The notes beneath the pieces are model-generated. The model did not search any database. It saw only the letters and a program-made list of their open reading frames with translations, and was not told where the DNA came from. A program made the position numbers and the translations under genes. From Epilithonimonas arachidiradicis (lineage in GTDB: Bacteria > Bacteroidota > Bacteroidia > Flavobacteriales > Weeksellaceae), in contig NZ_RAQH01000004.1 in NCBI RefSeq assembly GCF_003610695.1, positions 1 to 64,000 of the forward strand: a stretch of 64,000 bases of DNA, given 5' to 3'. Shown here piece by piece: positions 16,044 to 24,520 of the stretch. How positions within the stretch are numbered: position 1 is the stretch's first letter; every line of letters begins with the position of its first letter.

Positions 16044-16727
16044 CTAATCTCTTCTGCTCAGAAAGATTCTCAGTATGTACCAGAACAAAAGCATAATCGA
16101 AGCAAACATCTGCAAAGCTGCACCGACATATTGCTCCTTATTGTAGATATTTTTGATGTTATATGTTTCGTAAAGAATGCTTGCACTTGCCAATCCAACC
16201 ATTGCCAAAGAAAACCAAAGTCCCAGATTAAAACCAAAAACTGCACCTGCGACAATGACACCCAAAGCTACAAATCCGCCGATAACAATGATGTTTCTAA
16301 GAAAAGAAAAATCTTTGTTGGTGAAAAAAACAGTAGCAGTCAACCCTGCAAACATAAAAAGCGTTACCAGTGCAGCCTGAGTGATGACTTGTGGTGCATA
16401 CAAACTTGCGATGCCCAACATCGGCAGAAAGATCACGGCTTCTATCAGAACATATAGTCCCAATCCCATATATTGTGTATTTCTGGAGAGAGAAAATGAT
16501 AATTTGGTAGCCAGCATAGATGCTAGCCAAAATACACCGATAACCAAAAGCCAGATGTATTTTCCGGAAATCATAGTTAGGATAGTTTCCAGCGGTATCA
16601 TTTTCAATAATAAATATTCTACTGCGCCGAAGGCTAAGATTGCCACCGCAACGTGCATATAGGTTTTTCTGTAAAATTCTGCTTTTTCGATTTCTGACAA
16701 CTGAGAAACCATTAACGAATCATTCAT
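16044..16727 (-). CDS. Bax inhibitor-1/YccA family membrane protein
   Basis: A 227-residue multi-pass inner-membrane protein. A short N-terminus (SEIEKAEFYRKTYMHVAVAIL) precedes seven hydrophobic segments, and the family pattern is visible in ALVTLFMFAGLTATVFF and in the last segment SILYETYNIKNIYN. BI-1 proteins are thought to act as pH-gated cation leak channels; in bacteria the role is unsettled. It is monocistronic, with a promoter (16750-16757) and a terminator. Confidence 0.9.
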   Translation of the reverse strand: MNDSLMVSQLSEIEKAEFYRKTYMHVAVAILAFGAVEYLLLKMIPLETILTMISGKYIWLLVIGVFWLASMLATKLSFSLSRNTQYMGLGLYVLIEAVIFLPMLGIASLYAPQVITQAALVTLFMFAGLTATVFFTNKDFSFLRNIIVIGGFVALGVIVAGAVFGFNLGLWFSLAMVGLASASILYETYNIKNIYNKEQYVGAALQMFASIMLLFWYILRIFLSRRD

Positions 16728-16749
16728 TTGTTGTAAAATTAGTTATTCT

Positions 16750-16757
16750 CAAAGATA
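16750..16757 (-). promoter_or_regulatory. -7 box of BI-1 promoter
   Basis: TATCTTTG on the minus strand, a perfect TAnnTTTG box 22 bases before the ATG. Confidence 0.65.
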
Positions 16758-16805
16758 ACATTTTATATTGATAAAGCTATCTTAACATTTTCATAATTCT
16801 TTTTA

Positions 16806-16945
16806 AAGCCGGGATTTTCAGGAGCCGGGAACCTGCTGTCCGCTATATCTTTTTTGTCATTGCGAACAGAGTGAAGCAATCTGTTCAACATTGTACAATC
16901 GCAATGACAAAAAAGGATGCCGCTACCATCAGGGCTAGGGTTTTT
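16806..16945. repeat. Intergenic hairpin element with TGTCATTGCG arms
   Basis: Long imperfect inverted repeat. Outer arms are CCGGGATTTTCAGGAGCC versus CTACCATCAGGGCTAGGG, middle arms GTCCGCTATATC versus GGATGCCGCTACC, inner arms TTTTTTGTCATTGCGA versus TCGCAATGACAAAAAA. The inner arms recur in the element at 44873-45001. With the 65-bp element after it, this fills the 368-base gene-free stretch between the BI-1 and hmgA genes. No RNA gene or ORF is seen here. Confidence 0.7.
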
Positions 16946-16991
16946 GACACCAAACAACTTTCAATACATTATAACTTTTTGCTGAGGTAAC

Positions 16992-17056
16992 TGCCTTTGC
17001 GAGCCTTGTAGTCTTTCAATAATTAATAAAAATCTTTATGGACTTTGCGCTCAAAC
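16992..17056 (+). repeat. 65-bp CTTTGCG element, copy upstream of hmgA
   Basis: Two CTTTGCG boxes in direct order, 50 bases apart, with a shared internal AAAAATCTT. It aligns with copies at 30970-31030 and 33029-33088. All three lie just upstream of a plus-strand gene. Confidence 0.6.
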
Positions 17057-17066
17057 AAAAAAATAT

Positions 17067-17074
17067 TACATTTG
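17067..17074 (+). promoter_or_regulatory. -7 box of hmgA promoter
   Basis: TACATTTG, a perfect TAnnTTTG box, 21 bases before the ATG at 17096. It excludes the longer frame opening at 17045. Confidence 0.65.
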
Positions 17075-17095
17075 AGAAAAGCCAAATCTAATAAA

Positions 17096-18247
17096 ATGAG
17101 ATACGTTCAGCTGGGGAAAGTTCCTCAAAAAAGACACACGATTTTCAAATCCGAAGATGACCAGTTTTACTACGAGCAACTCTTTGGGACAGAAGGTTTT
17201 CACGGGATTGCATCGTTGCTTTATCATACGCATCGTCCGACTCAAATCAAATCGATTGGCAATGTGAAAGATATCACGGCAAAAATTGCGGTAGAAAAAA
17301 ACGTAACGCCCAGAATGATAAAAGGGGCAAAAGTGACCGCTGAGGATGATTTTTTGGAAAGCCGAAAAGTCCTGATGCTAAACAACGACCTCAAAATGGG
17401 CTTGGCAAAACCTAGAAAATCCACAGATTATTTTTATAAAAATGCAGAATGTGACGAACTCCTTTTTGTCCACGAAGGAAAAGGTGTTCTGAAAACAATG
17501 CTCGGCAATATTGAATTTTCTGTTGGTGATTATCTTATTATTCCAAGAGGAACCATTTACCAGTTGGAATTGGAAACGGAAAATAACGTTTTCTTTTTTA
17601 TAGAAGCACATTCGCCGATTTACACGCCAAAGCGTTACCGGAATGAGTTTGGGCAATTGCTGGAACATTCGCCATTTTGCGAGCGTGATATTATTCCGCC
17701 AACTTTCGTGGAACCAAAAAATGAGAAAGGCGATTTTCTCATCAAAGTCAAAAAAGAAAACCAAATTACCGATTTCGTCTATGCAACGCATCCATTTGAT
17801 GTTGTCGGTTGGGACGGTTATTTTTATCCTTACAAATTCAATATCAAAAACTTCGAACCTATTACAGGTAGAATTCATCAGCCGCCTCCGGTTCATCAGA
17901 ATTTTGAAGCGCACAACTTTGTGGTTTGCTCGTTCTGTGCACGGATGTACGATTATCATCCTCAGGCTATTCCTGCGCCTTACAATCATTCCAACATCGA
18001 TTCAGATGAGGTTTTGTTTTACACAGAAGGCGATTTTATGAGCCGGAATCACGTGGATCTGATGGATTTTTCATTGCATCCGGGCGGAATTGTTCACGGT
18101 CCGCACCCGGGTGCGATGGAACGAAGCATTGGCAAAAAATTCACGGATGAATATGCGGTGATGGTGGACCCGTTCAGACCTTTGAAACTGACAGAGGAAG
18201 CTATAAAAGTAGAAGACCCGACTTACAAAACGAGTTGGTTGGAATAA
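17096..18247 (+). CDS. hmgA: Homogentisate 1,2-dioxygenase
   Basis: Non-haem iron(II) enzyme that opens the ring of homogentisate to maleylacetoacetate in tyrosine breakdown. The 383 residues form a double cupin. The N-terminal half has SLLYHTHRPTQIK and a cupin with VHEGKGVLKTMLG. The C-terminal half has YDYHPQAIPAPYNHSNIDSD and LHPGGIVHGPHPGAMERS, which supplies the conserved His and Glu iron ligands. Length is typical of the Bacteroidetes form. It stands apart from hpd and fahA by about 4 kb but belongs to the same pathway. Confidence 0.93.
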   Translation: MRYVQLGKVPQKRHTIFKSEDDQFYYEQLFGTEGFHGIASLLYHTHRPTQIKSIGNVKDITAKIAVEKNVTPRMIKGAKVTAEDDFLESRKVLMLNNDLKMGLAKPRKSTDYFYKNAECDELLFVHEGKGVLKTMLGNIEFSVGDYLIIPRGTIYQLELETENNVFFFIEAHSPIYTPKRYRNEFGQLLEHSPFCERDIIPPTFVEPKNEKGDFLIKVKKENQITDFVYATHPFDVVGWDGYFYPYKFNIKNFEPITGRIHQPPPVHQNFEAHNFVVCSFCARMYDYHPQAIPAPYNHSNIDSDEVLFYTEGDFMSRNHVDLMDFSLHPGGIVHGPHPGAMERSIGKKFTDEYAVMVDPFRPLKLTEEAIKVEDPTYKTSWLE

Positions 18248-18258
18248 TATAAAAAACA

Positions 18259-18290
18259 AATAAAAGCTAACACAAGTGTTAGCTTTTATT
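18259..18290. terminator. Bidirectional intrinsic terminator
   Basis: A 15-bp perfect stem AATAAAAGCTAACAC with loop AA, between the convergent hmgA and hypothetical membrane protein genes. A/T runs on both sides. Confidence 0.85.
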
Positions 18291-18969
18291 ATCTCATCCA
18301 GCCTTCTACCATATAATTCTTCTCAATTAATTTTTGTTCAGGTTTATTATCTGGTTTAAAATAAACTGAAATTTTTGAGCCATAAGGTTTTCCCCAATCT
18401 CCTTCATAAATTGTAAAAATTTTATGGAATAATTGTAAGTTGTCGTTTGGTTTTACTTTTATCAAACTTTTCTCCTTTATTTGTTGTTTAGATAATGGAA
18501 TATTCTGTGTGATTTCGGATGCTTTCACATATAATTCCCCTTTTTTACTCGGCTTGTACCAGAAATAATATTCATAAATCCCAGGTTGAGAGTCATTTTT
18601 AATTTCTAAAGTATTATGTTCTCTGATAGTTAATGTGTCAATTTCAAATTTCGGTTTTTCAAACTTTATATTTTTTGGAATTTCTAAATCATCAGCAAAA
18701 AAATCATTAGAATAAAACATTAAAAAAGTTATTAAATAAATTATTGTGACTCCCAAAACTCCAAATTGTAAAAGACTGTAATACCATTTCGATTTGAAAA
18801 CAATATACACTGATGAAATTATTACAATGATAATTGGGAAATATAATAACCATTCAAATATTTCTATGATAAATTTGTTGGCACATAATAAACTAATCAG
18901 GTAAATTCCGTAAATAACTAAATACAGAATAATTGGTTTCCACCAAGTTTTAAGAAAGTTACCAATCAT
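18289..18969 (-). CDS. Hypothetical membrane protein
   Basis: A 226-residue protein of unknown function. Four hydrophobic segments occupy about residues 8-105, followed by a soluble C-terminal half (about 110-226, with EIPKNIKFEKPKFEIDTLTI and YYFWYKPSKKGELYV). That half is probably outside the cytoplasmic membrane. I chose the ATG at 18969, four bases after the upstream gene's stop. The longer frame from 19008 would overlap that gene. It forms a two-gene unit with the small membrane protein upstream. Confidence 0.65.
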   Translation of the reverse strand: MIGNFLKTWWKPIILYLVIYGIYLISLLCANKFIIEIFEWLLYFPIIIVIISSVYIVFKSKWYYSLLQFGVLGVTIIYLITFLMFYSNDFFADDLEIPKNIKFEKPKFEIDTLTIREHNTLEIKNDSQPGIYEYYFWYKPSKKGELYVKASEITQNIPLSKQQIKEKSLIKVKPNDNLQLFHKIFTIYEGDWGKPYGSKISVYFKPDNKPEQKLIEKNYMVEGWMR

Positions 18970-18973
18970 TATC

Positions 18974-19264
18974 CTAACTTCCGGCAAAAGGACTTCCGAA
19001 AATCCCAACCGCCAATTCTGCCCAAACCAAAAAAAGAACTGCTAATGTTATCATTATCAATATCAATCTGCTTTTGGTTGTTTTGAATTTCTCCAGAATT
19101 AACTTAACAGTCAATGCTGTTCCGAAAAGTAAAATTCCTCCAATAACAAAATCAGATAACGACCAATTGACTTCTTTAGTAAACTGCATCGCAATCAGTG
19201 GAATGCTTAACAACGCTGCCGGAATCAAAAATAGAATAGTGTTTCTTTGACTTTTTGTAATCAT
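18974..19264 (-). CDS. Hypothetical small membrane protein
   Basis: 96 residues with three or four hydrophobic segments (about 10-28, 35-53, 65-90). Not recognised. It is the first gene of a two-gene minus-strand unit, with the ATG four bases after a -7 box, so probably read from a leaderless mRNA. Confidence 0.6.
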   Translation of the reverse strand: MITKSQRNTILFLIPAALLSIPLIAMQFTKEVNWSLSDFVIGGILLFGTALTVKLILEKFKTTKSRLILIMITLAVLFLVWAELAVGIFGSPFAGS

Positions 19265-19268
19265 AGCT

Positions 19269-19276
19269 CAAAAATA
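19269..19276 (-). promoter_or_regulatory. -7 box of small membrane protein gene
   Basis: TATTTTTG on the minus strand, four bases (AGCT) before the ATG at 19264. Confidence 0.6.
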
Positions 19277-19510
19277 TTAAATTAAACAATTGTAAAGAAC
19301 TTTGAATTACAAAGTAAATAAATTTTATTTGAAATTTGAAAATTTATTTTCAATTATTTCTCAAAAAAGACTATTGAGTTGCATTAGCAAACGATTGGTT
19401 TATAAATTGATGGGTTTCTATATTTTAATTTATATGACTTTTTACCAAACTGATAACGCTCATTTTTTTGCTTATCTTTAGAAGGTAAATTTGTAAAAAA
19501 ATAACTCGTT

Positions 19511-20782
19511 ATGATCAATTACGTCAGCGCAGAAGAAGCGGTTTCAATCATTAAAAGTGGTGACAGGATTTTTGGACACGGTAGTGCCTGTACGCCAAAT
19601 CTTTTGTATGATGAATTAGCCAAACAGTCTTCCCGTTTGAAAAATGTGGAAATGGTTTCCATCACACAACAAGGAAATGTAGAAATTGCTAAACCCGATT
19701 ATAAAGACAGTTTTTATATCAATTCTCTATTTACATCAACGCCTGTGCGTGAAGCGGTTAATTCCGACCACGGTGACTTTGTCCCGATATTCCTAAGTGA
19801 AATTCCGATTCTTTTCAAAAACGGGATTCTGCCGATTGATGTGGCTTTGATAACGGTTTCACCACCGGATAATCACGGTTACTGTACCTTGGGAACTTCG
19901 GTTGATGTTGCTAGAAGTGCTATTGATACGGCTAAATCCATTATTGCTATCGTTAATCCAAAAATGCCGAGAACCCACGGTGACGGAATGATCCATATCA
20001 ATAGAATTGAGAAAATGGTTTGGAGCGAAGAAGATCTTTTAACCATTGATTATGGTGCAAAAGTTGGTGCTGAGGAAATGCTTATCGGAAAACACGTTGC
20101 GGAATTGATTGATGACAAAGCGACGTTGCAAATGGGAATCGGAACCATTCCGGATGCAGTTTTGAAATGCTTGGGTAATCATAAAGATCTGGGCGTCCAT
20201 ACGGAAATGTTAAGTGACGGTGTTATTGATTTGATTAAAAATGACGTTATTAACAATAAATATAAGGGAACACATACCAACAGAACAATCACGAGTTTCT
20301 GCTTCGGGACGCGAAAATTATACGACTTTGTAGATGATAATCCATCGATTGCTTTTATGGATGTTCAGCACGTTAATTTCCCGATTAACATTATGAAAAA
20401 CAAAAAAATGCATGCTATCAATTCGGCAATAGAAATTGACTTGACAGGTCAGGTTTGTGCAGATTCCATCGGGACTTATCAGTTCAGCGGTATCGGCGGA
20501 CAAATGGATTTTATGCGTGGTGCTGCTTTGAGCGAAGGTGGAAAACCAATTATGGCAATCTCATCCAGAACCAAAAAAGGCGTTCCGAGAATTGTTCCTT
20601 TTCTGAAACAGGGCGCTGGTGTGGTGACGACCAGAGGACATATCCATTATGTGGTGACGGAGTTTGGAACAGCTTATCTGTATGGCAAAAACCTGCGTCA
20701 AAGGGCAAAAGCTTTAATCGAAATTTCGCATCCGGATGATCGAGAGATGCTGGACAAAGCAGCATATGAAAGATTCAGATAA
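19511..20782 (+). CDS. Acetyl-CoA hydrolase/transferase family protein
   Basis: Family I CoA-transferase fold, 423 residues. It has VSAEEAVSIIKSGDRIFGHGSACTPN at the N-terminus, GIGTIPDAVLKCL and HTEMLSDGVIDL in the middle, and GIGGQMDFMRGAALSEGGKPI with AISSRTKKGVPRIVPFL in the C-terminal half. Members move CoA between acetyl-CoA and a short acid such as 4-hydroxybutyrate or succinate, or hydrolyse acetyl-CoA. The exact substrate cannot be read. It lies among tyrosine degradation genes, whose end product acetoacetate needs CoA activation, so a link is possible but only inferred. Confidence 0.85.
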   Translation: MINYVSAEEAVSIIKSGDRIFGHGSACTPNLLYDELAKQSSRLKNVEMVSITQQGNVEIAKPDYKDSFYINSLFTSTPVREAVNSDHGDFVPIFLSEIPILFKNGILPIDVALITVSPPDNHGYCTLGTSVDVARSAIDTAKSIIAIVNPKMPRTHGDGMIHINRIEKMVWSEEDLLTIDYGAKVGAEEMLIGKHVAELIDDKATLQMGIGTIPDAVLKCLGNHKDLGVHTEMLSDGVIDLIKNDVINNKYKGTHTNRTITSFCFGTRKLYDFVDDNPSIAFMDVQHVNFPINIMKNKKMHAINSAIEIDLTGQVCADSIGTYQFSGIGGQMDFMRGAALSEGGKPIMAISSRTKKGVPRIVPFLKQGAGVVTTRGHIHYVVTEFGTAYLYGKNLRQRAKALIEISHPDDREMLDKAAYERFR

Positions 20783-20797
20783 GTTAATTTATTATTG

Positions 20798-20823
20798 AAA
20801 AGCCTTTATGTAAAGGCTTTTTA
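20798..20823 (+). terminator. Intrinsic terminator
   Basis: AAAAGCCTTTA, loop TG, TAAAGGCTTTT and more T, after the CoA-transferase gene. Confidence 0.88.
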
Positions 20824-20855
20824 TGTATATTTGATTGACATTATAACATATTTGA

Positions 20856-21650
20856 TTGAAATCGATTTATAATTTAATTAAAGAAGAGATACGCCGGCAA
20901 CCTAAGATCCAGGATTCTATTTTGGCAGATACTGACCCTTGGAAACGGAGTCATTATATTATTCTTGCCGAGATCATAAAAGAAGAATTGGCGCATAGAG
21001 AGGAGCTGCAGAATGACAGAAAATTTGAGTTAGGAACGAGTATTTCTCATATTACATTACAACGTTTCTTTGAGAGCGATTATGATTATAAAACGCATAA
21101 TGATCTGCGTTTTCTTAAAACACTGGACAAAATATGTATTTTTCTGGGTTTCAAAGATCTTAACTCTTTTGTGAAAAGTGTCAAAGGCAATAACAGCTAT
21201 GACGAATCCAAAGTTGGAAAGGAGTTTACAAAAGATATTGTTTATAAATACTGTCGGACCAATTTTGAATTTTTTAAATTTTTTCCGGAGCTGAGAATTG
21301 ATGTTTTTGAAGACCTTATCTTCACAGAGTCGCCTTTTATTGAAAGAATCAAGAACTATAGTTCTCAGCTTTGTAAGAAAAAACTGAAACTTTTTACCAA
21401 TAACAACCGTTCCAACTTCGAGATTTTTGACATCGATATTATTTCTGAAGAGAAGGAAATGGTGGTTATTAAAACTCAGGAATTTTGGAATCTTGTCTTT
21501 GTTGTAGAAAATTCCGACGAAGAATATATCGTTAATGAGTTGGATACACAGATCTATTTTATCAAAAAGATAAATAATGTCTGGAAAATTTGGGATAATT
21601 ATAATCCTAATTCTGGATTGCTCAATAACGTAATACAAAAAAAGCCGTAA
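20856..21650 (+). CDS. Hypothetical protein with HTH-like N-terminal region
   Basis: 264 residues, soluble, start codon TTG (20856). The N-terminal 110 residues are helical, and the segment ISHITLQRFFESDYDY followed by FLKTLDKICIFLGFKDLNSFVKS resembles a small Bacteroidetes HTH module of the type STLKRF...TLdaLaryLGy-sWedF. This suggests DNA binding. The C-terminal half (about 150-260) is an alpha/beta region, and its fold FEIFDIDIISEEKEMVVIKTQEFWNLVF looks NTF2/SnoaL-like; both readings are weak. Its stop codon sits inside a hairpin that terminates a minus-strand transcript. Confidence 0.6.
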   Translation: MKSIYNLIKEEIRRQPKIQDSILADTDPWKRSHYIILAEIIKEELAHREELQNDRKFELGTSISHITLQRFFESDYDYKTHNDLRFLKTLDKICIFLGFKDLNSFVKSVKGNNSYDESKVGKEFTKDIVYKYCRTNFEFFKFFPELRIDVFEDLIFTESPFIERIKNYSSQLCKKKLKLFTNNNRSNFEIFDIDIISEEKEMVVIKTQEFWNLVFVVENSDEEYIVNELDTQIYFIKKINNVWKIWDNYNPNSGLLNNVIQKKP

Positions 21651-21662
21651 GACTGACGGCTT
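21637..21662 (-). terminator. Intrinsic terminator on the minus strand
   Basis: Read on the minus strand AAGCCGT, loop CAGTCTT, ACGGCTT, then a T run of seven to eight bases. On the plus strand no T run follows, so it serves a minus-strand transcript although no minus-strand protein gene is near. Confidence 0.8.
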
Positions 21663-21709
21663 CATAAATCGTTCGGAAACACTTATGTTTTTAGAATCTT
21701 CGTAATTCT
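21637..21709 (-). ncRNA. Candidate small RNA
   Basis: A -7 box (21714-21721, minus) and an intrinsic terminator (21637-21662) bracket about 70 bases with no sensible ORF. Near the 5' end AGAAT/ATTCT can form a short hairpin, followed by a single-stranded stretch AAAAACATAAGTGTTTCC and the terminator hairpin. The 3' part overlaps the end of the plus-strand gene by about 14 bases. The start is estimated from the box. Confidence 0.5.
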
Positions 21710-21713
21710 TTAG

Positions 21714-21721
21714 CAAATATA
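21714..21721 (-). promoter_or_regulatory. -7 box of candidate small RNA
   Basis: TATATTTG on the minus strand, a perfect TAnnTTTG box, about 75 bases upstream of the minus-strand terminator. Confidence 0.55.
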
Positions 21722-22053
21722 GAAATACTCCTTTAACGATTGCGAACTTAAACAAACTTAAAAATACATATTATTTATTTCGTATTATTTTACTGTTTTT
21801 TATATTTTAAAAATTAATAAAGTGTAATTATTTTTGATTATTTTATATAATAATTTTGAAAAATAATACTGATTAATATTTGTAATCATTTGAATTTTAT
21901 TATAGTAATTATATTTATTTATTTTTAAGAAATTCATTTTTAGTGAACCTTCAAAATAATAATTCTTATAATTATAATAAAACTAACAACTGTTAGTTTA
22001 TTGCTGAAAAATGCTTATCTTGGCATCATTAGATATAAAAGTAAAAAAGTAAA
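21722..22053. other. AT-rich intergenic region upstream of hpd
   Basis: About 330 bases, very AT-rich, dominated by short A/T runs. Near the gene lies TATCTTGG (22017-22024), a near-consensus -7 box, about 30 bases before the hpd ATG. No ORF or stable hairpin is evident; the AT bias may mark a curved or protein-bound upstream region. Confidence 0.5.
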
Positions 22054-23184
22054 ATGTCAACACTCACTTTTGCCGAGAAAATCGCACAAGCCGAGAATTT
22101 TCTCCCAATCAACGGAACCGATTTTATAGAGTTTTATGTAGGAAATGCCAAGCAGGCCGCTCATTTTTACAAAACGGCGTTTGGTTTTCAGTCTGTCGCT
22201 TATGCCGGCCCGGAAACGGGTGTCAGAGATAGAGCGTCTTATGTTCTGCAGCAAGGAAAAATCAGATTGGTTTTAACTTCTGGTCTTAAGTCAGATTCTC
22301 CAATCTGCGAACATCAGAGAAAACATGGTGATGGTGTCAAGATTTTGGCACTTTGGGTAGATGATGCTTACAAAGCTTTTGAAGAAACAACTAAACGTGG
22401 AGGAAAGCCTTATTTAGAACCTCAAACTTTGACCGATGAATTCGGGGAAGTCAGAATGTCCGGAATTTATACTTATGGCGAAACGGTGCATATGTTCATC
22501 GAGCGCAAAAATTATACAGGCGCATTTATGCCAGGCTACGAAAAATGGGAAAGCGATTACAATCCTTCAGATGTTGGATTATTATATGTTGACCATTGCG
22601 TAGGCAATGTCGGCTGGGATAGAATGATTCCGACAGTAGAGTGGTACGAGAAAGTAATGGGATTTGTGAATATTCTTTCATTTGATGATAAGCAAATCAA
22701 TACAGAATATTCTGCATTAATGTCAAAAGTAATGTCCAACGGAAATGGTTTTGCTAAGTTCCCAATCAATGAACCAGCCGAAGGTCAGAAAAAATCTCAG
22801 GTGGAAGAATATCTGGATTTCTACGAAGGCGAAGGCGTTCAGCATATCGCAGTGGCAACAAAGGATATTGTAAAAACTGTAACAGAACTTAAAAATAGAG
22901 GTGTAGAATTCCTTTCTCCACCACCAGAAGCATATTATGAGATGATTCCGGAAAGAGTAGGTGCTATTGATGAAGATATTAAAAAACTTCAGAATCTTGG
23001 AATTTTGGTGGATTGTGATGAAGAAGGTTACTTGCTTCAGATTTTCACAAAACCTGTGGAAGACAGACCAACATTGTTTTACGAAATCATCGAGAGACAC
23101 GGCGCTCAGAGTTTCGGAGCTGGGAATTTCAAGGCGCTTTTCGAAGCTTTGGAAAGAGAGCAGGAGAGACGCGGAAATCTTTAA
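22054..23184 (+). CDS. hpd: 4-Hydroxyphenylpyruvate dioxygenase
   Basis: Iron(II) enzyme converting 4-hydroxyphenylpyruvate to homogentisate, the second step of tyrosine breakdown. The 376 residues contain two VOC domains. The first (about 15-150) has FYVGNAKQAAHFYKTAFGF. The second (about 170-345) has YVDHCVGNVGWDRM, with the first iron His, and GVQHIAVATKDIV with the second. LLQIFTKPVEDRPTLFYEIIERHG supplies the Glu and the signature C-terminus, with the lid helix GAGNFKALFEALE. Length and motifs are complete. A terminator-like hairpin lies between it and fahA. Confidence 0.96.
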   Translation: MSTLTFAEKIAQAENFLPINGTDFIEFYVGNAKQAAHFYKTAFGFQSVAYAGPETGVRDRASYVLQQGKIRLVLTSGLKSDSPICEHQRKHGDGVKILALWVDDAYKAFEETTKRGGKPYLEPQTLTDEFGEVRMSGIYTYGETVHMFIERKNYTGAFMPGYEKWESDYNPSDVGLLYVDHCVGNVGWDRMIPTVEWYEKVMGFVNILSFDDKQINTEYSALMSKVMSNGNGFAKFPINEPAEGQKKSQVEEYLDFYEGEGVQHIAVATKDIVKTVTELKNRGVEFLSPPPEAYYEMIPERVGAIDEDIKKLQNLGILVDCDEEGYLLQIFTKPVEDRPTLFYEIIERHGAQSFGAGNFKALFEALEREQERRGNL

Positions 23185-23211
23185 ACCCAAATTATTTTCT
23201 TATATTTTTAC

Positions 23212-23246
23212 AATTAAAGCATTATTTTTAATGCTTTAATTTTTTA
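23212..23246 (+). terminator. Terminator-like hairpin between hpd and fahA
   Basis: ATTAAAGCATTA, loop TTTT, TAATGCTTTAAT followed by five further T. The stem is perfect but AT-rich, so read-through into fahA is likely. Confidence 0.65.
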
Positions 23247-23267
23247 ATCTAATTCTAAATTCAAAAA

Positions 23268-24515
23268 ATGAAATCCTTCATCAATTATCCTTCAGATTCC
23301 GATTTTTCAATTCATAATATTCCGTTCGGCGTTTGTGTTTTCAACAAAGAATTTATTGCCTGTGCTACAAGAATCGGCGATATTGTCATCGATTTGGCAA
23401 CGTTATTTGATCTTGGTTATTTTGAAAATATTAAAGGCTTTGAAGAAAATGTTTTCGAAGGGTATACGATTAACGAATTTATAGAATTGGGAAAACCAAT
23501 TACGAATAAAGTTCGTGAGAAAATTCAGGAATTGTTGTTAGAAGATTCTTTGCTGTCGAAAGACGAAAGAGCTCTGGAAGAATGTTTTTACAATCTGGAT
23601 GAAATCCAAATGATGATGCCTTTACACATCCCGAATTATACTGATTTCTACAGCAGTATCCAGCACGCCACCAATGTCGGGATGATGTTCCGTGATCCTG
23701 CGAATGCGTTATTGCCCAATTGGAAACATTTGCCGGTGGGTTATCACGGTCGTGCTTCGTCCATTGTTTTATCAGGAATTGATATTACAAGACCTTGCGG
23801 ACAAATCAAACCTGCTGATTCTGATAAACCGATTTTCAGCGCATCGAAACAACTCGATTTCGAATTGGAAATGGCTTTTGTTGTCAATAAAAATACGGAT
23901 TTGGGAGAAAGGATTTCTATTGCAGAAACTGAGGATGCGATTTTTGGAATGATGATTTTCAATGATTGGTCTGCAAGAGATATTCAAAGTTGGGAATATG
24001 TTCCGTTGGGTCCATTTTTAGGGAAAAACTTCGGGTCTTCTATTTCGCCTTGGATTGTGACTTTGGAAGCTTTACAACCATTTAAAACTGAATCTCCGAA
24101 GCAGGAACCTGAAGTTTTGGATTATTTGAAGTTCGAAGGCAATAAAAATTATGACATCAATCTTCAAGTTTATCTTAAGCCGGAAAATTCTGAAGAGAAT
24201 CTGATTTCTGAAAGCAATTACAAATTTATGTATTGGAATATGTGTCAGCAATTGGCGCATCACACAGTGAATGGTTGTAATGTGGAAGTTGGTGATGTTT
24301 ACGCCAGTGGAACGATTTCCGGTGAAGATGAAAAATCCTACGGTTCTATGTTGGAATTGACTTGGAGAGGCACAAAACCTTTGCAACTCAAAAACGGAAT
24401 CGAAAGAAAATTCATAGAAGACGGTGACACTATTACGATGAAAGCCTGGTCAGAAAAAGACGGAATCCGGGTTGGATTTGGCGAAGTTTCGGGAAAAATT
24501 TTACCAGCTATTTAA
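23268..24515 (+). CDS. fahA: Fumarylacetoacetase
   Basis: Hydrolyses fumarylacetoacetate to fumarate and acetoacetate, the last step of tyrosine degradation. 415 residues: an SH3-like N-terminal domain (IPFGVCVFNKEFIACATRIG), then the catalytic domain with YTDFYSSIQHATNVGMMFRD, LPVGYHGRASSIVLSG, FELEMAFVV and MIFNDWSARDIQSWEYVPLGP, which carry metal ligands and the His/Glu pair. GSMLELTWRGTKP near the C-terminus is also typical. Length is normal. It follows hpd by 83 bases. Confidence 0.96.
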   Translation: MKSFINYPSDSDFSIHNIPFGVCVFNKEFIACATRIGDIVIDLATLFDLGYFENIKGFEENVFEGYTINEFIELGKPITNKVREKIQELLLEDSLLSKDERALEECFYNLDEIQMMMPLHIPNYTDFYSSIQHATNVGMMFRDPANALLPNWKHLPVGYHGRASSIVLSGIDITRPCGQIKPADSDKPIFSASKQLDFELEMAFVVNKNTDLGERISIAETEDAIFGMMIFNDWSARDIQSWEYVPLGPFLGKNFGSSISPWIVTLEALQPFKTESPKQEPEVLDYLKFEGNKNYDINLQVYLKPENSEENLISESNYKFMYWNMCQQLAHHTVNGCNVEVGDVYASGTISGEDEKSYGSMLELTWRGTKPLQLKNGIERKFIEDGDTITMKAWSEKDGIRVGFGEVSGKILPAI

Positions 24516-24520
24516 ATTTA

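Noticed and set aside
17378-17989. Long minus-strand frame of about 200 codons
   Set aside because: Lies wholly inside hmgA on the opposite strand; residue composition is that of a shadow frame (many Arg/Phe/Ile), no motif and no promoter box.
21057-21755. Minus-strand frame of 232 codons
   Set aside because: Antisense shadow of the plus-strand gene at 20856; its start overlaps the small RNA promoter, and no ribosome site or domain is visible.
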